From positions 74,992,281-75,056,280 of the forward strand of contig NC_082699.1 of NCBI RefSeq assembly GCF_949987515.2: DNA of 64,000 nucleotides, given 5' to 3'. Shown here piece by piece: positions 31,436 through 43,363 of this stretch. The first letter of the stretch is position 1; each line of letters begins with the position of its first letter. The notes beneath the pieces were generated by a model. That model saw only the letters and a program-made list of their open reading frames with translations, made no database searches and had not been told where the DNA came from. Both the position numbers and the translations under genes were made by a program. This DNA comes from Delphinus delphis (taxonomy: Eukaryota; Chordata; Mammalia; Artiodactyla; Delphinidae).

Positions 31436-32115
31436 ACCTATTCATCAACAGTTGCTGTTAAATATCCTTTACCATTTAGGATTGTCTTTTCATAGTACAA
31501 TGAACACTCAATTTTTAAAAACCTTGGTATAAATCATACCAATATCTCTATATCTCACTGTCTCTATATAATAAAGTTATTATATCCCTATATAATAAAG
31601 GAGTGATTGTTTCCAAATCTGTTAATATCTCTGAGCCTTATTTTTTTATTATGTAAATTGGGTAAAAATGTCTGAGGAACCATATGATGCATAAGGGTAA
31701 TATCAAGTATTATAACCGAAAGCCACTATGCTATGCTGTTTCTTTATACCATACTGCATTAAGATGTAACTACTATGGAATTGCAAATACTCTGCTTGAG
31801 AGTAAGGGTTCTCCACTAACCATTCAAAGCCCACCTCAGCGTCTTCTTCCCCAAATAGTCCTCTCTATTAGAGTCCCAGTTAATATGAATAATTATTAGT
31901 ATGAGAGTCTCAGTCCCTATTAGAGCCCCAGCTTATATTAATATTTCCACTAATTATTTTTACTACTAAAAATAATTTGAGATCTTTCTTCATTCTGATT
32001 TTCTCCTCTTTGAATTTCCTCTTGCTAAAACATCATGGCATTTGGAGTTTGACAACACTTCCTAAACTATATACAGTGCAGTCTCTTATGGTCTCTAGAA
32101 GGGACATGTGTGATA
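31436..32115. other. mostly unassigned; weak MIR and a local duplication
   Basis: A weak sense MIR resemblance lies at about 31625-31690 ('aatatctctgagccttattt'). An imperfect local repeat 'ctattagagtcccagtta' / 'ctattagagccccagctta' occurs at 31865 and 31917 (offset 52). No gene. Confidence 0.45.
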
Positions 32116-32119
32116 AGAA

Positions 32120-32295
32120 AAAGTCTGCCTGGATGGAGATGCAGGCTCCTGGGTTCCAGCTCTACAAACTCTCCAGCTTCATCTCTGAAGTGTTAGTTCA
32201 CATCCAGGAGTCTTAGTAGCCCCATGTGTGAAACAAGAAAGTTGGATGACTCTCAGAGCTGAGCTGCCTTACAACTCTGAGATTTTATTGACTTA
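32120..32295 (+). repeat. MIR-family SINE, sense
   Basis: 'ggctcctgggttccagctct', 'cccatgtgtgaaacaagaaa', 'gttggatgactctcagagct' and 'cttacaactctgagatttt' follow the MIR variant with the 'ggatgatctctaaggt' ending. Confidence 0.65.
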
Positions 32296-34185
32296 CTAGC
32301 CCCTGGGGAGCTTTTTACACCCAGCTGTCAAGAGGCACACAGGAGCCATGAAAGACTGTCAGGGTCATTAAACTCTCCTCCGTGGATAATTCTTTCCCAA
32401 GAGAGCTATAGGCTCTGGGGCATCTAGAGTGCACAGGGATAAGCTTCAGGGACAGAATTGGATCAAGGTGCCTGCAATACCCATGAAGATAGAAATGGCC
32501 TTCCTTCTGACGTTGAGAATCATTTGCCTCTATATTTGAAATCAGTAATAAGAGTTTATTCCAATTTAGTCTTCAATATTTGCCTCATTATAGAAGCGAA
32601 TTTACTTGATAGAAGGAATAAACTAGTTTAGAAAATAACATATTTTCCCAGCATTGACAAATGCCCAAATTTGGAAGTTCAAGGGAGAGTTGGTCCTGTA
32701 TGTGGTGGAAATGAGCAGAAAAGCACCTAAACTGACCGTAAATTTGTGCAATTTGTGAGGTACACTATCAATGTGTCATGGCCCTGAGAAATCACCTTGT
32801 CTTTTGATTACAGCTTCCCACCTGGTATGTGAGGGAACTTGCCCCTGGCAGATGTTTCAGAGCCTGAACCATGGATGAGTCAGGAAAACAGGCCGAGTCC
32901 GACACAGTGCAAGAATCATAGACCAAAATAGCCAGAGAACAGCATAAGATCAGTTTAGTAAAAATCTTTATGTTTTAGGAAACTTACCCTTCCCCCAGCA
33001 AACATTCACATACACAGAAAATTAACATTCGTAATAGAGTCTCAACTCTGTCTTCACCTGATGACTTCATACTTCTTCTTGATCGCTCAGCATTGATCAG
33101 TCTTTCATTGAGCAGTATGCTGGAGCCATCTTATTGGCTCATGAAAGTCAACTGTTAAATTTTCTGGAATTTTGCAAATTGGTTGTTAAACATAGTCATT
33201 ATTTAAAAGTTAAGTTATATTCACTTACAATATATAAATATTAATATGTTAAAAACAGAGATCAACATGGAAACTCACCACTTCCTAAATATTTTACTGT
33301 TAAGTATCTTGTATGGTAGAAATACTGTATAATCGTGACTGCTGCACAAACCCCATATTCAGTGATGTCGTATTGGTAGCTTAATATAGGCCATGGTGGG
33401 AATATTTATACCACAGAAATTAGAAAATACTGCAGATCAGAGCTTGGTTTATTGTTGTGTTGATTGTCTGGACTTAAAATGCTGGATAAAATGTGGATAA
33501 TGCACATTAAATTTAGAAGTGTGGCATCTTTGTAACCATTACATTGTGAGTAGCAATATTTAGGATGTATTTATCCAGTGTTAGACAACTCTTAATTCAG
33601 CAAAGAAGTTGCTTGCATCATTAACGAATGAGTAAGTGAAATTATGACATCTACTTTTGTTGTTTCACTTTCATTTTACTTAATATAAATGGAAACATTA
33701 ACCAACATTCATGTCATTCTTTTATCAATGAGGTGAGCAACTTGTCTACTTAAGTGGGTAGTAAACAAACATTTATTCACGAGTTTAGTATTGTGACACT
33801 ATCGTTGGCAATAAAATTATTTTAAAAATTTAGGTTAAGTTTTGCAAGAAATAGCAAGGCATGCTGCAGTTATAGGTGTATGGAATTTGTAACATATATT
33901 ATTCTACATTTTATTATTTTTAAATTGGGTGCTATATATTCTTTATATCTGTATAATTTTTTCCTGGGAAGCTGGTTACCAAGACACCGTTGCTGTACTT
34001 TTATTCCTAAAATCCTGCCTTCTCCAGCCTTTCCACTACAAAAGTTTAACCCAACACAACCCTTTTCCACAGTTTGATTTATATAATCCCACTTATCCAA
34101 ATTCAACCATTCACCCACTTTTTTTTTTTTTCTATTTACCAGTTATTCTTTTCTTTCAATGCCGAGTACAGTTCCCTAAACAGGT
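32296..34185. other. unassigned non-coding DNA
   Basis: About 1.9 kb with no gene. 33340-33420 ('gtagcttaatataggccatg') recalls an old mammalian repeat that I cannot name. A T13 run lies at about 34118-34130. Open frames at 33870-34315 are low-complexity. Confidence 0.45.
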
Positions 34186-34189
34186 ATTC

Positions 34190-34440
34190 ACAATCTCCTG
34201 TCTGGATAGCTGCAGTAGCTGCCTAATTGAGATTCTGTCTCAGTTCCTGTCATCCTCTAAAGCATCCTCATCTTGCAGCCTGAATGATATTTGTAAGTTA
34301 CAGATACAGTCATAACCCTCCTCTGTTTAAATCTCCTAAAGATCCCGCCTTTGATGTAATATCCAGGCTCTCGACATAGCATCCTTCTCTCCGGGAGTAT
34401 TACTAGACATGCCTTGCCTTCTAACAGTCTGCCTTGGGCT
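34190..34440 (+). repeat. L2 LINE, distal ORF2/3' region, sense
   Basis: 'ctgtctggatagctgcagta', 'gctgcctaattgagattctg', 'cagcctgaatgatatttgta', 'aaccctcctctgtttaaatc' and 'tgatgtaatatccaggctct' follow the sense L2 text (tggactattgcaatagcctcc ... ctgcagccagagtgatct ...). Confidence 0.78.
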
Positions 34441-35165
34441 TCCCTGGTCCTTTCAAAAAATTGCCTTAGAGAGGGTTTTTTTGATTACTCTGTGTCAGAT
34501 ATTTTCTAAATGTCTTGTCATTTTAAATAAATAATATCATCTCTTTCTGTCCAGTTACCTTTATCTCTAAGACCCAAATTAGCAAAACTAGCTGCCACCT
34601 TTCTGGAATTTCTTGTCTGGCAGTGGCACATTTCTGCTTACATCTCAGCTCGCCTTCTCTTGGATCATGTAAGCAGACACTGAGTGGGTGATGACTCATT
34701 GAGGATGAAGTAAAACTTCTTATCTACTACGCCACAGATTGTATCCCTCTCATCTCCCCAGACTAATTTCTAGATAAGCTGTCCATTACTGCTGTGACCT
34801 CCACTCCTCTGTTGGTAATCTAGGTGGTGTAGAGTTCAGTAGCTAGTGACGCTCCCACATTTTGAGAAATCTGTCGTGGATGAGTGGAGAAGGTGGCTAG
34901 CTGGACATGAAGGAGGGGCAGGAAGTGGCTTTGCGGGAACAGAGGCCACTAGAGGGATGGTCAACTGACACCTGTCTCCTAATTTTGCTCTAAATACCTC
35001 ACAGTCACAGGTCAAGTAATGTAGGTCCTTGCAGCCTTAGTTTCCCCGTGTATAACGTTAAAATTTTGAATTCTTGCACATACAGTTTATCACTGCCAGC
35101 AATGAGCCTGCATAACAGCAATAGGAACAACAGCAATAGTGACAAAGACCAAAGCTCATCGAGAA
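34441..35165. other. unassigned non-coding DNA
   Basis: No gene. Weak L2 or MIR resemblances only. Confidence 0.4.
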
Positions 35166-35167
35166 GG

Positions 35168-35500
35168 TCCATTGTCCAGGCATTGTTCTGAGTGTTTTGC
35201 ATATATTATCTCACTTAACCCTCATAACATCCCCATAAATAATTGCGCTTTTTTTTTGCGGTACGCGGGCCTCTCACTGTTGCGGCCTCTCCCGTTGCGG
35301 AGCACAGGCTCTGGATGCGCAGGCTCAGCGGCCATGGCTCACGGGCCCAGCTGCTCTGCGGCATGTGGGATCCTCCCAGACCGGGGCACGAACCCGTGTT
35401 CCCTGCAAAGGCAGACGGACTCTCAACCACTGCGCCACCAGGGAAGCCCCTGCTATTTTTTATTGGTATTTTTCCAGAGGATGTCACTAGGGGTCAGGCG
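35168..35500 (-). repeat. MIR SINE, antisense, split by a CHR SINE
   Basis: Left part: 'ccaggcattgttctgagtgt', 'tttgcatatattatctcact' and 'taaccctcataacatcccca' match reverse MIR closely. The break at about 35245 is filled by the SINE. 'tgctattttttattggtatt' continues weakly afterwards, and the right edge is uncertain. Confidence 0.8.
35250..35450 (-). mobile_element. CHR-type SINE, antisense, inside a MIR
   Basis: T-run tail, 'gcggtacgcgggcctctcac', body, and the 5' end 'gccaccagggaagcccc' at the right. No clear target-site duplication ('attgc' versus 'cctgc' at best). No internal 16-base duplication. Minus-strand frame 35215-35487 is an artefact. Confidence 0.95.
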
Positions 35501-35674
35501 GGTTAAACACATTGACTACACTGGCAGAGCTAGTGCTGTGGGTCTGAGTCAATTTAAACCTGCTCATTTTAAACTATTAGCCCTCTACCCCAAATATCAG
35601 TACACATTTCTAGACAAATATTCACATCTAAGAATTCTTATCTTTTAGAACTCCTTTTAGATGTTACTTCAAGC

Positions 35675-35740
35675 AAAATTTATTCAGACATTTATGGATC
35701 ACCTATTATGTAACAGGTATTTGGCCAAATTTAAGTGCAA
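35675..35740 (-). repeat. L2 LINE 3' terminus, antisense, short
   Basis: 'catttatggatcacctatta' and 'tgtaacaggtatttggcc' match the reverse L2 end. Confidence 0.55.
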
Positions 35741-35749
35741 CCATTTTCT

Positions 35750-35985
35750 GTTAAGTGTTCCCTAGTCTTTTTAAGATGGAAAAACCTGCCCCTTCTATGT
35801 GCCATCACAAACCTTGCGCTCATTGCTTTCACAGGAAGCACTTAATGCTTTTGTAATTGTGTGTTTATTTGACATCATCTGGGGAGAAAGCTATGGCTTC
35901 CCTGTTCACCCCTGACTGTAGCACCTAACCCACTGCCTTGCTCTTTGTATAGGATCAATAAACATGTGATTGAATGAATCCAAGT
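35750..35985 (+). repeat. L2 LINE 3' end, sense
   Basis: 'cctgccccttctatgtgcca', 'taattgtgtgtttatttgac', 'gactgtagcacctaaccca' and 'aataaacatgtgattgaatg' followed by gaatcc match sense L2. It abuts an antisense L2 terminus, forming an inverted pair of end fragments. Confidence 0.75.
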
Positions 35986-36375
35986 TCTATTTTGACTCAA
36001 AGGGAAATTAGGCAAGTGATAACAAGTGATGTTATCACACTGTCTTCCCCAGAGCCTGAAATCTAGATCACCTTGGGTTAAGGCAATCTCTCTCCGTGAG
36101 GCCACTACTTAACATGCAAATGTGTTACCTTGCTGGGATTTTGTGTGAAGTCATTAGAAACTATTAACACTGTAGCAAACAGTAGTGTCTTAGAGCAGCT
36201 ATTTAAGGACCTAATGGAGAAAAGCCCTCCTGAAATATTAAACAAAACTGGGGTGAGAAAATGGTTTAAAAGAAACTGAAATTGGAAAAAAAAGTCTTAC
36301 TCTGACTTTCATAAAGCACTTCCTTTGTTGTCTGTTCACAATAACGTAATAGACAGACCCTTCACTAGTCACCGA
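35986..36375. other. unassigned non-coding DNA
   Basis: No recognised repeat or gene. Confidence 0.4.
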
Positions 36376-36379
36376 ATAT

Positions 36380-36475
36380 AAAAAGACAGCCCTTGCATTG
36401 AGTCTGTGGTCCAGTGAGGGATAAACAAGGAGCTCAGTGATTGCAGTGCAATATAATAGCACATGCTTTACAAAA
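36380..36475 (-). repeat. L2 LINE fragment, antisense
   Basis: 'cccttgcattgagtctgtgg', 'tccagtgagggataaacaag' and 'gcaatataatagcacatgct' match reverse L2. Confidence 0.7.
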
Positions 36476-36735
36476 AGCTCTTGTGGGAAAATGGGGTGAG
36501 ACTGCTTTGGGTCAATAATGACCTCAGGAAAGAATATACAAATTTGCGAAGAAGTTTGCCAGTTTGAGTGGGGGGAAAGGGACATTCCTCACACCGGAAA
36601 GTGCATGTCCGTGACCACTGAAAGGATTTAATGAAGTTATGCATGTGGAATACCTGCCAACTGCAAGACACTCGGTACCGGCTGAGAAGCAATGCTCTCC
36701 CTTAAGCACGGCACCCTCGTTTGTTCTCATAGTGC
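36476..36735. other. short unassigned stretch
   Basis: No firm assignment. Confidence 0.35.
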
Positions 36736-36739
36736 ACTC

Positions 36740-36840
36740 ACGGCCAAATAGGGATGATACCCCTGCCCAGGTCATTATGGTGTTAGATGGAATAACAGGA
36801 AAGCATTTTGTAAACAGTGTGATGCAAAGGTAAAGGAGGG
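36740..36840 (+). repeat. MIR SINE 3' half, sense
   Basis: 'aaatagggatgatacccctg', 'gtgttagatggaataacagg' and 'aaagcattttgtaaacagtg' match the MIR variant with a 'gcactttgtaaactgtaaa' tail. Confidence 0.65.
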
Positions 36841-36929
36841 TTGGTTTTAACAGTGGGAGTACACAGAAAACAAGCCAGATTACTTAACTAGTATAGCCCT
36901 GCAGGATTCTGTTCCCCACACCCTGACTG

Positions 36930-37355
36930 TGCTGACCCTCCCAGCCTTGCCTTGTCCTTGACGCATCAAGAGAGTCTCTCTGTTTGACTCTTCATGCTGC
37001 TTCTCCTTCTTCCCATTTCATTTTCTTTCCCTTTTAACCCCTAAGTATTTCTGTACCATTTTCCTTTACATTATTCAGGTCTCCACTAAAATATCACCTC
37101 CTCAAATGATTTTCCTTGATCGTCCAAGTCAAAGGTGCTGAGCAGTCCCTCCGTCTCACGATGTTGTTCCATTTTCTTCACCCCCATAACTCATTTGTCA
37201 GCTTGTATATAAACTAGGTGCACCCCACCACCCTGAACTGGGACAGAGGCTCTAAAAAGACAGAGACCTTGTTTCGTTGTTAACTGCTGTATTCTAAACA
37301 TCTAACACAGTGATTGCATCTCAAGAAACATTGGATGAATTAATGAATGGATAAG
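36930..37355 (+). repeat. long L2 LINE 3' end, sense
   Basis: Over 420 bases of sense L2: 'ttattcaggtctccactaaa', 'atatcacctcctcaaatgat', 'tttccttgatcgtccaagtc', 'gcttgtatataaactaggtg', 'ctgctgtattctaaacatct', 'aacacagtgattgcatctca' and the gaatga-type end. Ordered and well supported. Confidence 0.85.
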
Positions 37356-38485
37356 TGAAAATACTCATATACCTTTGGGATTGGAGAATTAATTGAGTGA
37401 ACATGATGTTCAAGAAAGCCCTCCTAACTCTCTGTGGGTAAGGATACAACGCTTAGTTGTATAGGTTCAGAATTCTAAAAGGCTGTATATAAACAAGGGG
37501 TCATTTTAGATTCAAGATGACGAGTACTTTAAGATTAGCAGACACATCTTCAGTTTTTCTAGGCAACAGAAACACTAGCATTTGAAATAATTGCCTCAGA
37601 AAAATATTCGGTTCTATGTGCCATGGACAGAAAGATAATTGTCCTTTAGTTACACTTTCCTCTTCTTTTCTTTAAATACATTATTTGCTTCTTTCTTTCT
37701 AAAAGGAGCAACTGATGTTCTAGTGAAAACCCCCATTTCTCCAGATTTCTAGTTTTTGAGACTTCACTGTGGCCAGATTATTCTTGCTCTTAGCAGACGT
37801 TCTTCCTGTGATCTATTCATGTATTTATTTCTGTCAGGATGCAGGGACCTAATAACCAATCCTCCAGACCTCTTGCAATGTAGCATCTAATTTACTTTCC
37901 CTTGAATTGTCAGCCATGCTTCTGTTTGTTCATTCCCCAGTAGTACTCCCTTCTCCACTCAAATGTCAGATTGAATCCATTGGAAAAGACCGTTTCAAGG
38001 TTTATTGCTCTTTTCCACCTTATTCTCTTTCTTCTTTCTGATGCACTGTGCTGAGAGTGCCAGCTCTTCATGCCCTGCTTCAGTAACTGAAGAGGCAACA
38101 GATAACCGCAGGGCTCATCCCGGTGGTCTTCCCAGGAGCATCAGTGCCTGATGATCCGGGAGGAGCATCATCAGTCTCAAAGGGCAAAGGAAGTCAGATG
38201 GACACACTGCAGAGATGACTATAAAGAAAGAGAAAACATCATACAAATCCATAAATTCATGATCTATATCGACTATGGTAATAATGATAATTACTGCTTT
38301 TTAAAATTCTTTGCAGTTTGTAAAATGCAATTCCATTCATTACCATAAAAAGAGCCATATTTGCTCAAGAACATAGTGCAGTCAGCCTCCGTGCATTCCC
38401 AGAACAGAGGTCTACAGTGATTTCTCTCCTGTCTTCCTGATGGGAGCACTGTCCAGAGAGAGGGTTTTTTTTTTTTTTTTATGTA
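37356..38485. other. unassigned non-coding DNA
   Basis: No gene. A T17 run at about 38464-38480 precedes an antisense MIR. Nothing else recognised. Confidence 0.45.
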
Positions 38486-38489
38486 CCTT

Positions 38490-38620
38490 TTTTGATTCTT
38501 ACAACGGCCTTATGCAACGATATGATTTCCAGTTTATAAATCAGAACAAAAACAAAAGTAAATTTCAGAGACAGAAAGGGATTGCCTTATGTTTACATAA
38601 CAAGGCAACGCCAGGACAGT
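38490..38620 (-). repeat. MIR SINE, antisense
   Basis: 'ttgattcttacaacggcctt', 'tccagtttataaatcagaac' and 'agagacagaaagggattgcc' follow reverse MIR. Confidence 0.65.
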
Positions 38621-38839
38621 CATCCAAAGTGATTGTCTTATTAGAGTCCACGGACATTTTTTGCTCAGACTATTGCATTTAGCCACTGTCATATTTAGAA
38701 CAACTTAGAGGGGTCTCTCTTCCCAAAGAAACAGTAAACTGCTTTGTGTTATAAAGAAAAAAATCTGCAACCTTACACTTCCTTAAAAAGGATTTGAGAA
38801 TGCAACAAAAGTATGACTATATCTGAGAGCCCAGGTGCA

Positions 38840-39290
38840 TCTTCTGCCTTCCAGGAGAGCTGACACTCTATTTAAAAGGGTTGGCCTTTAATTAAATAAT
38901 CATTTACGTGGATAAGTAATTGTAAGTTACTGCACATGAGGGGTGGGTAGTTTCTGAAGGAGAGAATGATGGAATCAAGGATTTTTATTTTGTCTGAGAA
39001 GTTGTTGGAGGGGATGCTTGGCAGAGGTCTAGAAAAGACTGTTTAAGCTTTTGAATTGAAGCTGAGGCCTGAAGGATCAATAGGAGTTAGATAAGGAAAG
39101 AGAAGAACGTTTCAGTAGGAAGCAGCCACAGGAACTGGAGGCCCCAAGGTCTGGTGTCTTCTGCATCAGACACAGTAGTGCAGTGCCTACAGCCCACGAT
39201 TCTTTGAGGAGCCATGAACACATTTTAATATCTTTAGAAATCAGAAGAATAAAATGAGTGTAACCCAGCCTGGACAATATTAGTCTTCAT
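38840..39290 (-). repeat. L2 LINE fragment, antisense
   Basis: 'gagctgacactctatttaaa', 'gtaattgtaagttactgcac', 'agctgaggcctgaaggatca' and 'ataggagttagataaggaaa' match reverse L2 in order. Confidence 0.72.
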
Positions 39291-39840
39291 ACCAATTCAG
39301 TCATAAAATATAACTTTTAACATTTCTATGAGGGACGAGACCTACCTAGGCCGCAGATCCAAGAGCACCATGACGTGGCCAGCCTGACATGGGAAAAAGA
39401 GAAAGCTAGTGTTCGAGAGGCTGCATGAAGCTGGTGTCGCTGAAATACACAGTCTTCTGTTTCCAGCCATCTTGTTTTAGATGACCCTTAAAAAAATAAA
39501 AAATAAAATGGAGAGAGAGGGAAAAAAAGAACTGGAGGACTCCTTCATTCCTTCTCTTTACTTCTGAGGTTGGATTCCCCAAACATTTCCTTGATTATTA
39601 CCCACCCTCTGCCGTGAGGCCTCCTGGTTCCCACCCCAATTGCATCATGTTTATTGAAACTGTCAATTGAGGTGGGACAGAAAGAATTGTGCTGGAACAC
39701 AATAACATAATAATAGTAATTACGCTGGCTACATTTTTATTGAATTAATGAGTGAGTGACTGAAACAAAATTGTCTGTGTTAAAGTGAGTGGAGCTGACA
39801 ATAAGGGGTAAAAGCCTTCAGATAAAAAGCTATTCCTCTG
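39291..39840. other. unassigned non-coding DNA
   Basis: An A-rich stretch lies at about 39485-39530. No gene. Confidence 0.4.
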
Positions 39841-39844
39841 TGAT

Positions 39845-40060
39845 GCACTTCAACAAGCATTGCTTTAGTACAACTACCTATTGTACTGTACCAAGCACCA
39901 CAGACAGAAATGTAAATGGACTGTTTACATCTCTGTTCTCGAGGAGGGCTCAGTCCTTGGCATGGAGGCAGATGTATGTTCAGTTTACCACAGTCCACCG
40001 TGGAAGATTCTAAACACCTAATATAATCAGGATGCTGTGAGAAACAGTCCAGAAGGCAAT
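39845..40060 (-). repeat. L2 LINE 3' end, antisense
   Basis: 'cttcaacaagcattgcttta', 'cctattgtactgtaccaagc' and 'aatgtaaatggactgtttac' loosely follow the reverse L2 terminus. The distal end fades. Confidence 0.55.
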
Positions 40061-41785
40061 ATACTTTCTGTGATCCGGGCGTGGATGATGAATGGAATGT
40101 GGGAATGTAGGGAATGTGGAGGTGGGTCTTTCGGCCAGAGGAAGTGGTGTGGCCCGTGATAAGATGGCAAAAAATGCAATGTGGCTGGACAAGGAGAGCG
40201 TATTAGGGATTGTACAACAGACTGAAAAGTTGGGTTGGAGACAGTTCCCTGAAGTCCCTGATCCTTCCTTAATCAAATTATATATGGGGAAGATTGGATA
40301 TTAAAATAAATTGAAGAGGCAAATATTAACAGGGATTGTCATCATTTTTTCTATAAACATTACCAAATTTACCTAGCACTTTCTACATCATATCAAACTA
40401 TAGGCAAAGCCCCACTGGAAGTAATAATATAAGAGACTGTGACTTGTGAGCTGAGTCTGCAAAGGGCAAAAGAAAAAGAATCATCAAAAACAATTTTTCT
40501 AGCTTACGGAGAAGTTTCTAATATGTCAAAATGTGCCTGAGTGATTAAAGAAAGATTATATTATTAGCAGTATATTTAGTATAATGTGGGGGAGGGGTAG
40601 CAGCCACACTCTCTTTGAAAGGATTTCCTTCAAAATTTCTAAAATATAACTGAAAAGGTATGCTTCATTTAAGAAACTTACTTAGCTTGAATCTCCTTCC
40701 TCTTTAAAATTTGATGTAAATAACATATTATTTTCCTCTTTACCGTGATTTATTATACGTGGATTATAAAAAAAAGGTCTCATGATTTTACGATTTCTTT
40801 TTCCTGCCTGCAGGCTTTGTTAAAGTGGCCATAATTTGTACATCAGTCCCAGTGCTGCATGTTTTATTTTAACAAATATATAACTGTATGAGCTTCAGCA
40901 TCAGAACATTTTGTATGTAATCATTAAAACACAAAATTGCTGTCTGGAACCAAGGATCATTATTTTTCCATTTGTTCAGATCCTGGCACACAAAATGATC
41001 CAATTTGATTCTCAGTCCTGGGGTTATCTTGCTCGCAAGTCAGGACCCAGTACCAAACTTTCCGTGAGCACAGACCTTACCAGAGAGTTTAAGGTAGTAT
41101 GTTCAGGGAGTGCTTCACTCTCACTTTTGCATCTGTCACAGAATTAAGTAAACGCCTGGCACACCGCCCAGCTCTCCAGTCCCACCCAACTCAATTAAAC
41201 TAGTAACTTATTCACAAAATACTGTGACGGATATATTGTGATCTCTTAATCGTTGGTAGGTATAAACATGAACAGTTTTCTGTCTCCCATAACTACTTCT
41301 ATGAATATTTCTTTTTCTTTGTAGATAGTTTGGATGGGGGGGGCTATTAATAATATCTCCGCTTTTTCTGTAATTGTTAATCTATTTCATTTATTAAAAT
41401 ACTCTCTCTTACTCTTTTTTTTAAGACTTAGTACTATTCTTTCAAAGTTTCAGATTCATATGCACTTCAAAGCTCTCCTCCTTCCTCTCCTTGAAGGCAT
41501 GCCTCATAGGGTTGCTGAAGATGGCTTTCAGAGAGCCCTCCAATCCCCCCTCCCCAGTCCTTGTCATTCTAGTTGCGGAGCAGTAATAAGGGATAGGGGA
41601 TGCCACGACCCCTGCGTCCTTCAGTGTGGAATCCTGGGTTCCAGTCCTCTTTCTGTTGGTTGCTGCACTTTTCTTATATTGGTGCCCTGTTGTTTCCCTG
41701 TGAGCAGCAGGATTTTTTTTAGGTAAGAACTGCTAACCAGTCCCACATCAGGGAAGATGGAGCCTGGTTTGGGCACTCCCCATTT
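40061..41785. other. unassigned non-coding DNA
   Basis: No gene. Frames at 40010-40304 and 41334-41726 have no family resemblance. A G8 run lies near 41336. Confidence 0.45.
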
Positions 41786-41789
41786 TGTG

Positions 41790-41990
41790 TTCTTTTGAGT
41801 CCAATTTCATCCTTCTGTATGTAGATACCCAGTTTTCCCAATGCCATTTGTTAAAGAGACTTTCCTTTTCCCATTGTGCATTCTTGGAGCCCTAGTCAAG
41901 CATTTGTCTCCTTATTTCTGGAATCTCTATTCTATAATATTGGTCTGTGAGTTTGTTTTTTTATGCCAATGTAACTTATGTCCATCACTA
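41790..41990 (-). repeat. L1 LINE ORF2 fragment, antisense
   Basis: 'ctgtatgtagatacccagtt', 'ttcccaatgccatttgttaa', 'cttttcccattgtgcattct' and 'ttatttctggaatctctatt' match reverse L1 ORF2 (agttttcccagcaccatttattga...). Confidence 0.75.
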
Positions 41991-42014
41991 TAAGTTGTAC
42001 ATACAGGTAGTGTT

Positions 42015-42115
42015 AGTAAACTTTGAGATGAGAAAATTGAGGATCAGAGAGTTTAAGCATAAGCAGACTTTCCAGGATGTTAAAACTGTTCAGTGTCAGA
42101 AACAGGATGGTAGCT
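42015..42115 (-). repeat. MIR SINE fragment, antisense
   Basis: 'tgagatgagaaaattgagga', 'tcagagagtttaagcataag' and 'gtgtcagaaacaggatgg' match reverse MIR. Confidence 0.65.
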
Positions 42116-42540
42116 CATTTCTTCTGAATCAAGAATGGTGTTTGTACCAGATTTCTATATGTGAATTAAAACAATGACTTATAGCCACAAAACATGTGCT
42201 TTCTTATGGCATCTCCCTCCCCTTTTCCTGCATTTGCTTATACAGGAGAAAGATGAAAAATATAAATTTTAACACAAAGAAAGCTTAAATATGTGTCATA
42301 ATAGAGGTGTAAGCAGTATTACTTGAGTACAAAATAAACAGCAGTAGTGACTTAGTTGGATGGAGAATAAATCTGGAAGGAAAAGGTGATATCAGAGCTA
42401 TTTTGCAGTATAAGTCACTTTTGAGTTAAATCTTCAAGAGAGAGTTTAATTTTGGAAGGTGAAGAATTAGGGAGAGCACCTACGCTTAAAGCATGGCGTA
42501 ATAATAAATTATAAGGTTACTATGTAAAAATTATGTGTGT
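42116..42540. other. unassigned non-coding DNA
   Basis: No recognised repeat or gene. Confidence 0.4.
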
Positions 42541-42580
42541 TTGCTTGTTTCTGTTTGTTTGTTTGTTTGCTTGTTTCTTT
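42541..42580 (+). repeat. (TTTG)n microsatellite, imperfect
   Basis: About ten TTTG/TTGC/TTTC units. Confidence 0.9.
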
Positions 42581-42709
42581 ATTACTTTAAGACTTTGGAA
42601 ATAGGAAAGGAAGCTTGATAATACTGGGGTTTCACTGTCATGATAGCAGTAGGCATCCAATAAATAGTGGTAAAATGAACAAATGGTTGAATGGGCATTT
42701 TATTATACA

Positions 42710-43177
42710 TGTAATTATGAACCCCCCAAACATGTTCACATCCTAATTCCTGTCAATATGTTATTTTATCAATATGTTAATACACATAGCAAAAGAGGCT
42801 TTGCAGATTGATTAAAGATCTTGAGATGGGAAGATTATCCTGTACTGTCTGAGTGGGCCCAGTATAATCACAGTGTCCTTATAAGAGCGGGGCAGGAAGG
42901 TCAGAGGCAGAGAAGGAGATGTGACAGTTGGAACAGAGGTCAGAATGTTGCACCCATAAGCCAAGGAATGGGGGCATCCTACACAAGGTGAAAAGGCACA
43001 CTGTGGGTTCTTCCCTAGAACCTCCAGAAAGAACTTATGTCAACACCTTGGTTTTACCTCTTTTAGAATTTGGACCTGCAAAACTGCATTTATATAATGC
43101 ATAGATAATGCATTTATATTGTTTTTAGTCACTAAGTTTGTGGTAATTTGTTACAGTAGCAATAGGAAATTAATACA
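42710..43177 (+). repeat. MaLR/MLT1-type solo LTR, sense
   Basis: Near-complete LTR: 'tgtaattatgaaccccccaa' (5' end), 'aaagatcttgagatgggaag', 'gagtgggcccagtataatca', 'cagtgtccttataagagcgg', 'ccaaggaatgggggcatcct', 'agaacctccagaaagaactt' and the 3' end 'aggaaattaatacag'. The TATA-like 'ccttataagag' is in the expected place. No internal viral region flanks it, so it is a solo LTR. The target-site duplication is not evident. Confidence 0.88.
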
Positions 43178-43319
43178 GTTTGGGCGAGCAAAAGAATTTT
43201 AATTCACCAGTTACCAAGGCAGTGAAGTGGGAGTTCCACTTCTGGTAACAGTGGAATAATCTTCGGGCCAACTGTGCTCCTGAAAAATTTCAAAAGGTAC
43301 TGACTACACATGCACGTAA

Positions 43320-43363
43320 ACACACACACACACACACACATACGCACACACACACATACGCAT
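43320..43363 (+). repeat. (CA)n microsatellite, interrupted
   Basis: CA repeats with 'tacg' interruptions. Confidence 0.95.

Noticed and set aside
31865..31955. Local direct repeat as a tandem array or CRISPR-like repeat
   Set aside because: Only two imperfect units of under 30 bases, so a small duplication at most. No CRISPR array exists in the window.
34436..34448. Eighth CHR SINE fragment ('gggcttccctggt')
   Set aside because: Only 13 bases match and the SINE body does not follow. It sits at the end of L2-derived text, so it is chance.
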